NCBI GenBank assembly: GCA_037893245.1
Contig: JBAIAA010000893.1
Coordinates: 186,001 to 250,000 of the forward strand
DNA length: 64,000 nt
Direction: 5' to 3'
Source of the DNA: Crossaster papposus
Taxonomy: Eukaryota; Echinodermata; Asteroidea; Velatida; Solasteridae
Shown here: positions 44,766-56,332 of the stretch, one piece after another
How positions within the stretch are numbered: the stretch's first letter is position 1
Layout of the letters: every line of letters starts with the position of its first letter
Program-made: the position numbers and the translations under genes
Notes under the pieces: generated by a model
Databases searched by the model: none
Told to the model about the DNA's origin: nothing
The model's input: the letters and a program-made list of their open reading frames with translations, nothing else

Positions 44766-47059
44766 TTCAGCTTGGGACCTTGTTGGCTGACGACTGCGTT
44801 TTTGACAAATTAAACATTCCTTCATCAAACATATATTGTGCTAAATGTGATCTTAATTCTTTGATACTGTAGTAATTGCCAGGAGAATTTTTGGATTTTT
44901 CATTTTATTTCTACAATCTGAGAACCAAAAACCCACATCTTTATGCAAAGTTAAAAGGTCGAAAGGTCAATTAAAAACATTCTGTCTTATTTCTTGTGAT
45001 TTTTTTTTTTTCTTCAGGATTATAACAGTACTTCGTATGTGCCTTATATTTACTTGAGTTTGTTCAATTCATTTTTTTCTCAGTAATATGTATAATTTGT
45101 TGGTACATGTACCATACATGTAGTTGTTCGTTATTAGTAATTTCTTCAAAGTGAAATACAATATTACCTACTTGATTGAATGGAACTGTCCAGCTATATT
45201 TCAACCAATGAAAACCCACCAGAGATCATGCCGTACCTGTAAAGCTATATAAAGCTATTTCTGATTTGCTTGTTTGTGTCAGTTTTTTGGTTTTTTTACC
45301 AATCAAATTTCCACTATTGGACACTTTTTATCGAATTGTCTTTTCAAATGTCCAAAAAGTATGTTTTTTTCAGACTTTATTAGCCTCTGTGTTGAAGTAA
45401 ATTTAGACATCTCATTGAACAAAAATCTTGCCAAAATTGTTCACATAACATTATAAATGCCCTCATTTAAAAGAAAAATCATGAATTTCTACATCCCACC
45501 CTTTTTTATATTTAAAGCATACTAAACATGCTAATTTACCTGTTATGTTAGTAATTCGTTTTATAAATGATCCCTTTAGAATATTATATATATTTTTGTT
45601 CTCATTTCGGACAGAAATCTATCAAAAATTCGTATAGTATTACATCAGTCACAGTTTTTAATACCTCGGACTGGACTATCTAGGTCCGAAAAAGAAAAAC
45701 GTGCCAATAATATATTATATAAAAGCAAAAAAACAACAACATTTGTGTACAAAAATAAGGCGCTGTGTAACAGACGTTTTGTTGTATAAACTCTAAAACT
45801 GTTTAAACAGGGACATTTTTGTTTTATATGTTATGATCAAATGTGGTGGAGGGCTATTAAAACCGTGTTTTAATTTGCTTTAATGTTATATTCTAACAGA
45901 TATTTTTGGTAGGGACTGAAGTAAAGCTATGGTAATTTCTCGAATTATTTGGTTCGGTTTCTGGTGATATTTTTGCATGCTACATAAACGGACTGCATAC
46001 ATGTTTTGCATTTTGTTGACTTTTGTTTATACCCCCCTAGAATTTCTCGGAATTTCTCATGGAAGCTTTTTTGATGTTTTAGACATGAATTCCAAAATGT
46101 GAAAATAACTGAAAAGCATTTTACAACGAAGTTTATTTCATAATACTGCATATTTATGAATTTTTTTATTTGTCACAAGACTGTTTACTTCAACAAGTGA
46201 AGCAATTGGCCATTGGTCTTTCTTAAAAATAATAAGAAACATGGTCCAATAAGGTACTTTGTTATATTTTAAAGAGTGAAGTCATTGTCAAACAAAGCAT
46301 TTCATTGGACAAGTGTATCTTCTCAATATGCTATCCCGTTTTTTTTTTTATTGCGACAGTATTTACACTAACATTTTAAAGGCATTTCAAAAGTTTAAGG
46401 GCGCGAATTCAGAGGTCAAAGAGGTCAAATTTGTCAGACATTTTGTGGCCGTGGCAACAAATTGCAAGTCAACATAAATAAAAAATGAAATGTGCATTGC
46501 TTAGGTTTAGTTATCTGTAAAATGAAATGGATTCTTGTATATAATGGAGTATCGGACCTTGTTTTATAAAAGCATCGTGAAACATTTTTGATAAAGCGAC
46601 GTTAACTAAAACAAATTAAAAAATATATATGTTAATGATATAAACAAGACTTTAAGGTAATTTGCATGCTGGGATTTGGCTTTCCATGTTATATTTTATA
46701 GTTAAGTATTTTGTCGAAAAGCTTGCTATAAGTCTCAGGGGTGGAAGCCATTTTCCCTAATGCTCTTATAGGTCAGAGGTCGTCAGTGTGTGACCTGAAA
46801 GGTCATGTGTAATGACCCTATCTGTGTTTTAATGGATGCCAATTACATTGGTGTGACAATGAACATGAGTGTTACAAAAAACTGTATTATTTGTGCATAA
46901 TAGTTTTCTTTTTCTGTATAAAGTACATCTAGTACATCTAACTGACGGTGTTGGGTAACGTGTAGAGAAATATTGGGTAGCATGTAGAGAAATATTGGGT
47001 TCTGTCAAAGTCACTAATGAATCCCTTTTAAACCCTCAAAAATATTTTTTTTGTAACAG
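44766..47059. other. No gene recognised
   Basis: Strongly AT-rich intergenic DNA with short low-complexity runs. Short open frames only. Confidence 0.45.
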
Positions 47060-47260
47060 TAACGCTCGGTTTAGACAGGCGTTCCACAGTCGCGCCGAAC
47101 CAAATCGAAATCAAGTCGCTCCTGAGTCGATCTAACAACTCCAGCAGTCGATCGTTCGCCGTCTGGCGCGCCTTGTCGCCCTTATTCGTTTCAGACGTCG
47201 GACTCAATTCACTCATTTGGTTCGGCGCGACTGTGGAACGCCTGTCTGAACCGAGCGTTA
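47060..47260. mobile_element. Short MITE with 46-bp terminal inverted repeats
   Basis: Left arm TAACGCTCGGTTTAGACAGG... and right arm ...CCTGTCTGAACCGAGCGTTA match at 45 of 46 positions by eye. Only about 110 bp of GC-rich interior lies between. Such near-identical arms suggest recent movement or strong pairing constraint. Confidence 0.9.
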
Positions 47261-48698
47261 TTGACAAAAACTTTTGTTTTTTTAAGATTACAAAAGTAGC
47301 CACTGTAATTGGTATAGTAATGTTTCAAGGCAAGATGTCAGTACAAAAATAAAATGTCCGGTGTGTGTTTATATGTATTAAAACTAAACAAAATTATGCA
47401 AAAGTTTAATTTCGAGAAAAAAATGAATGTGTGATGTTAGAATAACTTTAGTCATGTGTACATGTACGTGTGGGCATTTCCTATGATATGCAAATTGTTG
47501 GTGTTTGTGTATAGATGTGTGGACGTTCACAAAATGAATATTCAAATAGTTCCTACCAAGGCATTTCTATTGGATAACATGTGTGTATGAATATTTATAG
47601 AAATGCAGATTGCTGTCATGGGCATGCAGGAAACTCACATCAGGAACAACTCAGGCTAATTACCTTGTGAATATTCATGTCATGCCGCTTGTAAGATTTT
47701 GTAATAACAAAAAAAAACACGTATTATTGCCTTCAGTCGGTCTGAATAATTATAAATGTTGAGTGTTCTAAAATAAAAATAATAACTACCTCAATTAACT
47801 GCTGTTTTAAGCGTATAAACCCAGTTAAAGAAGTTAAACAGGTTTATTATTAAACATTAGTTTGTTTAAAACTGGTTTAAAGGTCTATCGACCAGGGTTA
47901 ATTTGCACTGCCCAATTTTCTTCCACATTGGTAAAACAAACGAAAAAAATGTACAGTTGTTTTGTTTTTTCTTAAGTGTGATTTGAAAACAAAATTATTG
48001 TAAGGAAAAATAATGTGTACATTTAAGGATGAAGACTTTTACTCAGGGTTGTTTTTTCTTCGATTTTTGTTATATATAGATGTAGAGGCAAAATTGCACA
48101 GAAATAGATTAAGTTTACCTGCCCATTTTATTGTTAACAGAATTTTCTCTAAGAAAACAAAATAGATAATTTCTTATTGTATACTTGTAAGATAATATTG
48201 CCAAGAAAGAATTTGAGTCTAATTTTGTTTTTGTGAGGTAATGATTTTCATGGGTTGGTTTATGGAGATATTAGGAAAGTAGATCAGTAAGAACAAAGTA
48301 CAGTAGGCAAATGCAGAATCATGAAAAAGAAATTGAAAATAAAATGGGAAAAAAATAAAATCTCGGGAAAAAAAGCGATGTGAAATTGCGAAGTGTTTTA
48401 TGTTATTAAAAGAGCTATTTATAACCCCTGTTCAAATTAAAACGTGTTTTGGAAATAAATTATTCATAAACTAACAAAAATAGGCCTAGAGAAGTGGGAA
48501 GGGGGGCTACGCAAAAAAAAGAATCTTATGGGGGAAATGTGTCCTTTTTTAAAAAGTTCGGACGAGAAACTGTTATTTTGTTTACCTTATAAAGATATAA
48601 AACCACTTTTAAAAGTACAACTAACTATTTCCCTTTTTTTTACACACTCGGGCGCACCCACGGTAACATCTCACAGGTTTTAAACATTCTCTCTGCCA
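47261..48698. other. No gene recognised
   Basis: AT-rich intergenic DNA. Confidence 0.45.
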
Positions 48699-48819
48699 GG
48701 CCATTTTGCAAGACGCGTTTTCCAAACCCCAAGCTGCGTCTCCCTGTTTTGGCTTAATTCATTCATGCAGTTTGGCAATTGAGCCGGAATGACCCTATGC
48801 TGGGGTTTAGAAAACGGCC
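48699..48819. mobile_element. GGCCGTTTTCTAAACCCC MITE, copy 1
   Basis: The right end CTGGGGTTTAGAAAACGGCC is the exact complement of the left end of the copy at 58109. The left end (GGCCATTTTGCAAGACGCGTTTTCCAAACCCC, cited by its start GGCCATTTTGC) has an insertion. Interior CATGCAGTTTGGCAAT is shared. Confidence 0.65.
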
Positions 48820-48906
48820 ATATTTTAGCAGTCTCCCAGGCGCGAATCCCCCAGGTACTTGGTAGGGCGACCTCTGTCTTCGAAAACTGTCGGCATTGTT
48901 GACATA

Positions 48907-49138
48907 GGCCTTTTCGAAACCCTTGCTTCGGCTTCGGATTTACTTTAGCATCCGACTTCCGAACCACTAAGAAGCAAATTAATAGAAGCAAGCGAACGGA
49001 AATATTCGAACTGGTTGGGTTCATAACAATCGATTGAATGTTTCTGAAACAAAACTCGCACCAGAATATGGCTGGAATTACCGATACGATACCGATACGA
49101 GTCCAATACGACGACAAAGCCAGGGATTCGAGAAGGCC
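48907..49138. mobile_element. MITE with GGCCTTTTCGAAACCC ends upstream of the dehydrogenase
   Basis: GGCCTTTTCGAAACCC and GGGATTCGAGAAGGCC are imperfect inverted repeats about 200 bp apart. The right end lies 228 bp before the dehydrogenase ATG, so it may sit in the promoter region. ATACGATACCGATACGA is a short internal tandem. Confidence 0.65.
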
Positions 49139-49366
49139 ACAATATTTCACGCACGTGCACACGTGTATGGCGCGCCATTAATATCCAAACACGCCATCAG
49201 CTGATATTAAAAATACCGAAGGTCATTGTGTCACGAACTTCAAGTGTATGAACTTGGAAGCTAACGTCAGACTTTGTCACAATACAGGACAGTATTATTT
49301 TCCTTCCTCCATGTTTGATGTGAACCGATTTTAGTCCTTCCAACTGCGCCGAACATCGAGACAATC
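49139..49366 (+). promoter_or_regulatory. Probable promoter/5' UTR of the HSD17B2-like gene
   Basis: Two CACGTG E-boxes (49152-49157 and 49160-49165) lie two bases apart beside GGCGCGCC. No TATA box is visible. The leader just before the ATG, CGAACATCGAGACAATC, gives an A at -3. Promoter function is inferred from position. Confidence 0.4.
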
Positions 49367-49628
49367 ATGTCCGCAAAACTGGTCCTTTATTCGGCGATCA
49401 CGCTGTGCTTCAACGGCCTAGTCTTACGCCGTTACTTACGGGACGAACTGCTCTTGACGTTCCCGTACGTTCTCGTGCTAATCCTGCCAACGGTGGCTCA
49501 GCCGTTTTGCCAGTATTTTCTCGGCGGTTTCTGCGGGGTTTTCGTCTTCGCCGCGGCCGTTTACAAGCTGTACGAGAATCTGCCACAGCAGTTTGTGGAC
49601 GTGAAGGACAAAGTTGTGTTGATTACGG
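49367..49628 (+). CDS. HSD17B2: Dehydrogenase exon 1: membrane anchor to TG of the cofactor motif
   Basis: Starts MSAKLVLYSAITLCFNGLVL and ends KDKVVLITG, with the Gly codon split by a GTGTGT donor (phase 1). The open frame that runs on to 49717 is intron read-through. Confidence 0.9.
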
Positions 49629-52600
49629 GTGTGTATTTACTATTTATTTTATACAACAAGAGTTTCACTCAGTTTTTTCAATCTGTTCCTCTTTTGGATT
49701 TTGATATTGTTGATTAATGATTTGTCTCGATTTGATTCCTTAAAATATTATTAATAAAGGTAGGCTACACCATTTGCACAAATATATATTTTTTTGCTAC
49801 CAAATTATTAAGAAATATCTTACTTATTTGAAAATGAAAGTAAATAATGATTATTTCTAGGCTTCCAGAATAATGATTGCACTAGATATCATGAAATACT
49901 AAAAATTTGATTATTAAAAAAAACGGCGATCGCGATTTCTTTTATATAAAATTTAATTTAAAGAACAACTGCTTGACGTCGGTTTAAAATAAATGTCGTT
50001 TTTCTTGCTCTTTTTTCGGCATCCATGATTGTAAAACTTCGGACAGGTCAGGTATTAAATTATATTTTATATTACTAGTATAAAATACAACCCCCAAATC
50101 CACCCATTTCTAGGCTGATAATTCAAGCAATTGCCAATGGTGTATCCTACCTTTAAAGCAGTTTCTATTATTTATGTTCCGTTAAGGAATGGTAGGCTGT
50201 ATACAAACCATGATGCTGATTGACGATAGGATTGCGTTTTGTTTATCAATCTACATCATACATGTACGTATGCATGCTTCCAGAACCTAGATAGCCCAAC
50301 TTATTATTTTGCAGGATTATAAATAACAAAACAAATTTCATATTTACAATTACAAAGGTTAACAGAAAATAAGAACAATATGAGGACAGAGCCAAATAAA
50401 CTACCCCCCCCCCCCCCCCCCACCCCCCCCCCCCCCCCCAATTTTTTTCTATTTTTTTCGAAAAATAACACTCTTCTGACGAAATAAGGTGTTTCACGGT
50501 AATATGTGCCATCTTGTTCGCGGGGCAAAACAAACATGCGTAACTATGAATGAACGCATAATTCTGACATATACTTTTTAAAAATATTTTAGCACAACCT
50601 GGAATTGTTCACAATTTACCAGTGTGATATCGGTCGTGTATTCAATGCACTGTTCGCGGCACCAGTCTGATGTTGTCACCGCGCCGGTTATATACGACGA
50701 GATACAGCCCAGAATTTCAGGACATAGTGTACATGTAGTTCCCCTTTAAACAATTTACTATTGGCACCAATTTTACGTGCGTTACTGCATTAGCTACATA
50801 ATTATCTGCTATGTACATGTACATGGTACATGTCCATGTTCATTTATGCACGGGCACAAATGTATCATGTGGTGCTAAAGCTCCTCGAGGGCCAATTTCA
50901 CGAAGCTGCTAAGCACACAAATTTGCTTAGCATGAAAATGTGTCCTTGGCAAAAACAAGGTTACAGACCAAATGTTTACGTGATCTTTATTGTTTTTGAT
51001 TGATAATCAGCTGTTTTTTTCTTAGCATTAGAATTTTGGCTAGTAACCTGTTTTTAATGAGCAAGACTTTTTTGTGCTAAGCAATTTTTTTGTGCTTGGC
51101 AGCTCCGTGAAATTGACCCCGGGTTGCAAAACAAATGCGCTTGTCACACAGCCAACCGTACATGTTTGTAAATGTCGACACCGCTGAAACCGAGCCCCGG
51201 ATAACGCCAGGTGATGAAATTGAACATGAACGTGATGTGATTTTGTGCTATCCCTGGGGAGAAAGAAAAAAAAAGGGGGGGGGGGGGGGGGGTTCGTAGG
51301 ATGGTAATATCCAATTGAATGTCAAGCCTCGAGCGTCGCACAGCGATCAAGCTAGCCTGCATTTGCCACAACACAGTTAACTGGGGGGGAGGGGGGGGGG
51401 GGGGGGGGTTTGCTTGATTCAAGTGACTCGTTATAAGGTCAAAGTATAAGGGATGACAATTCTTGTTACCTGCTGGGAGTCGTGTTTTGGTTCTAATGTG
51501 CATCACCTTTAAAGGGACTGGCTCAGTATACTGTAGAGCATCAGCTCTTCAGAGTACGGCCAAGAGGCACTAGAATACTTTGTGCGAAGTGGAGAAAGGG
51601 AATTTCAGATAACGCCACAAAGACAGACACTGTTCAGACTAGTCTCTTTGTGGCATCTGACGGTAAACTTTATTAAACTGCTCCCAATCGTACATCTTTT
51701 TCCTCTTCCACCGCCAAAATCTAACTGCTTTTTTCTCTCGATTCGAACAAAAAGGTAAACCTTCAGCATTATTCGAATGCAGTTTTCACATATACACTAC
51801 ATGTGTAAATGAGAAACCGATTTTCACACCTTTTCACAAAGTGGGAAAACCATTTTCACACTTTTCCCCACACAATTTTAGTGAATTTTCCCTGACCCTA
51901 CTTCAGACGAAAGGCAGAAATTGTCATGTATAGATGTTGAAGTTGCCAAGTCGGGGAACTAGACCAGCTAGCTTTTACCCGTTCATGTTAAATCATGGAT
52001 TGCAAACTAAATTTGGACGGAGTAAAATTTGGGAATTTCGGGACAGCATTTGAAAAGAAGTTTGTTTCCAATGTTGATTTTTGTTTGGGGTCCAGTCGAT
52101 CTTGCGCTGTCTGGCCACTTATTTTGTCGTACTCGGGTAAGCCCTGGGTATGATGTGGTCATGTAGGAGCTAATCAAATGATCCTGGATCTAACCCGAGA
52201 CGAACTGGGTGGGCTAAACAAACACACCCATGATTATGGACTCTGAGCACATGGAAACATAGATACACAATTGACATGTATTTCATTCTGATAATACCTG
52301 TAGATTATCGTAATAATAACGATTGTATTCATAAACCGATGTTGAATAAATACACCAGTCCATTGGGGTTATATTCATTATCTATTGTACCATACAATAG
52401 GCTGTATTTTTTAACGTTGAGGGCGCTGTGCTCATGGTATTAGGGGTATATTCTAGAGAAGATAATTCACGTCAGTTGACATATTCTTACAGCTCCAAAA
52501 TTTGAATTTTCCAATATTCAATTTTTGGATAAAAGTAAAGTTACTAAACTACTTCATTCATTAAACGCAATTTCGTCTGTGTTGGGTACCCAGATAATGT

Positions 52601-55600
52601 TTTACAGCGCCCTCATGTGACCAGGAATACTGCGCATTAACAAAAACTAAGTTTGAGCCTGCAGGCTAAAGGCTGGACTAGCGTGGCATCTCTAATCTAA
52701 GGTATCCCAGAAATGCACCCACGCGCATCTGGTAAATCCAATCTGGGGATGTGCAATCACTCAACTATCTCAGGAACTTTATTGAAGGTTGGGAACGGGG
52801 TAGTCGGGGTACTATCCTCAATTTCATACCTGTGTGCACTAGAATTACCAGACTGGTGCCTGACGTACTGATGTTGTCACCTTCTTTACAGAGAATGTGT
52901 TACATTATTCGGTTTATATTTTTGATTGGGACAGCCCTAGAATAAGCCAGTTCGTTATTCCAAATGCACAACAAAATTTGAAGATTTTTCTCTTGGGATA
53001 AAACAGGGCAGATAAACGCACATAAGGCTATGGGGAACCGTGGTAACCGAATCTGCATTCTGTGCATTTTCTCGTACAATCGAAAAGACGAAGGAAACTT
53101 GGATGTTTGATGTTAGAACAAAAGTTTTGGAAACACAAAGCACCTAAAAACACTTCACTATAGATCCAAACATTGTTTTTTGTTTGTTTTTCTTCAGAAC
53201 ACGACAAAATCTTTTGCTGGTACCCGCAATGCTTTTGTAAGCATACGATGAAATGTGTTTCAAAAGAAAATCGTCCAATTTTTATTTGCACATAGTATGC
53301 ATTATGCGCAGTTAGAATACCGTACTGGCTTATTGTGGTTCAATAAACGACATATATTACCTTTTTGGTTATACAATGTCTTTGTGGTTTACAGAATTTG
53401 CAACCCTTTTGTGCATTTATTGATCTTTCACATGTAAAACCTTAGACTTGGAAGAAAAATCCACTCCTAAGGCAGTGTCCAGATCTCTTGTCTATGGCTA
53501 TCGTCTAGGTGTTCGTCCATTACAACTACGCGTTCACGAGCAAGCTGACAATAGACGTAGCCGTAGGTCTGGAAGCCCTTTTCAGACACGACCTGAGGCC
53601 GTTTTCCAAACCTAAGAATAGGCTCCGTCTCCGGCTCCATCACGAATGCCAAACTGCACGAACGAAGCGAAAGACGGAGACGAGGCCGGGGTTTGGAAAA
53701 AACGGCCTTTAAGTCGGTATTGTCAGGTCACTTTAAAATTAAGCCGGTTCATACCGATGCCCGCCGGACTTAATTTAATTGTAGCAACTGGGTCGATCGG
53801 AAATGGACGTGAGCCCCAACGTGATGGAGAGTGTGCGTACACAGCAAAGAGATAGATTTGCCCACAAATAGCTTCAGCAGCCATCGTCATTGATTCCCGC
53901 CCTAAAAATAGACGAGTTGGGCTTGAAATAGAATGTGTGAGAGAATTTTTGGGCAGCTGTTTCTAAGATGCTTTTGGCTGATAAAAGAGTTGCATTTTTC
54001 ACATGTGCCATAAAAATTTTCAACTCGTATTATTCCAACCCAAATAAAATGCTTTAAGTCTTTTGCAACTATCCCAAATTTAACCCAAACCAACCAACCG
54101 AAACACAACCAAAAAAACCTTACATGTACATGTTGTAAATATTAACCCTAACCCCCTAGGCCCTTTTTGCTAGCAACCATCCTCAATCCTCCAAAATCCT
54201 CATTTTAGTAAAACCTCATTTTTTAAAAACCCCATCTAGCCTCAATCCTCAAAAATCCTCCACACTTGAAACAACATCATGTGCCTCAATTCTCCAAAAT
54301 CCTCATTTTTTTTAATCCTCCAAAACTGCAATGAGGATTCTGGGGATTGAAAAAAGTTAATCCTCAAATCCTCATTATGATTTTTTGAAAACCCCATTCA
54401 GCCTCATTCCTCCAAAATCCTCATTTTTTGAAAACCCCATTGTGCCTCAATCCTCAAAAATCCTCAAAAATTGCCTTGAGGATTTTTGAGGATTGAGGAG
54501 CGTTAGATGCGTCTCAGAGATGCATTTTTTTAAATTTCCAAATAGTAGTTGGTTTAAAATTGAAATCTTAGAATATTAATCTCTCGGAATATGTACATGT
54601 ACATGTACATGTACATGTACATGTACATGTACAGCATTCACAGAGCTAAAACTTTGTAAGGTTAGTTGTCAAGCACCATTCTGTAGAATTTTGAGAACTT
54701 CTGCAGATTGAAACGATGCTATTTTATAATTGTAAGGAACACATGGGCGAGCATATGGAACGTCTTATTTATTTGCATCTCCATGTGTTTTTCTGGTTTA
54801 GTGTATCGTACTATCCCACAAATTTTTTAATTTGACACAAAAAACCAAACAATTTTTGTAGGTTGTGACACCGGTCTGGGCCACACTACAGCATTGTATC
54901 TGGACGGGCTAGGCGCTCACGTCTTTGCCTGTTGCTACGACAAAAATGGCGCTGGGGAGCGGGACCTCGTGGCAAACAGCTCCGGACGGCTGACGACGAT
55001 TGAGCTCGACGTGACTGACCAGGATCAGATCCAGGAAGCCCTGGAGATAGTCAAAGACTTACTGGACGGTCGAGGTAAAAAAAAAGGAACACGAAGCACC
55101 GGAACGTTAATCCGGAGGTTGCTGGTTCAACCCTTGCCCCTGTCATTTATTTTGTGTTTAGTTCTAAACAGTTTTGCTTTTGTGGTTTATTGGAAATGTT
55201 GTATTAACCAGTTTGCGTCGGATGCTCGCAAATTTTTTACGGAAATTAAAACGAACAAGCAAAGGCCGGAAATATCTGTCAGCGACCTGCTCGCAGCCAT
55301 CGAGGCTGGGTGTGTTACCGACAGATGCTGATCTAAACCAATCACGCTTCGTGAAAAACAATCCCGCGCCTGGGCCAAGTCAATGTCAAAATAATCCCGG
55401 CGCGAACTGGTTTAAAAAAAGCGTTTTCTCCGAGTGATCCCTGTTTGCGGTTTGTCAGATTTGCAACATATCGTTGATATCTTGTCTTTTTGGCGTGAAT
55501 ATTGACAAATTTGGGGAACCGCCAACACAGGGCTGGATAGCTCAGTTGGTAGAGCACTTTAACAGTAATATGGAGGTAGCAAGTTCAAACCCAACTCCGG

Positions 55601-56295
55601 TCAATTTCTTGTTTAATTCTAAGAGTTTGAGGAGTGTTAATATTTAGAGTTGAAATTAAACTTTTTTTCCTTTTTTGTTGTTTTTTTCTTGTAAAATTCT
55701 CAGAATTATGGGGCGTCGTCAACAACGCAGGCGTGGTCGTTTATGCCGAGACCGAAATTACCACTGTGGACGCCTTTAGGAAGATGTGGGACGTGAATTG
55801 TCTGGGTCACTTCCGGATGGTCAAGACATTTTTGCCGTTGCTGCGCAAGTCCAGGGGTAGAATTGTGAACGTAACCAGCATGGGCGGTGAGTTTGGAAGT
55901 CAAATTTACATAACTGCGTTCGATTACTTCCCCCGCGCTTTCTCGAAAAAATGAGTATTTTAGCCAAGATTTTCTCAACTACATGAAATATAAAGGAATA
56001 TCCATAGAAAGTTTTGAAGGTACGACTTGATGGGTATGACATATCCAAGTCAATTTTGACGTGGAATGTTTCTGGCCAATTTTATTCGAGTTGAAATGCG
56101 GACTACTTTCGCATATTTGCACTAAGCTTTCGCGCCAAGTGCGGTGAGTTGTGAGGTCTTGCCTTTGTATGATGTTTGGGAATATTTAATCTGTTCTGAC
56201 CATGTTTTGATTAATTCTTTATGTTCTAAAATTTGTTTTCCTTTTTTTATTTAGCTGTTTCGGTTTTTCACCGAAACAGCTATTGTTTTCGTTCT

Positions 56296-56332
<37 letters not shown>

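Noticed and set aside
44477-44872. 131-codon plus-strand frame
   Set aside because: It reads through SINE family B, which recurs at 60430.
55531-55604. Working tRNA gene
   Set aside because: D arm and acceptor are good, but the T arm and anticodon stem do not pair, so I list it as tRNA-like only.
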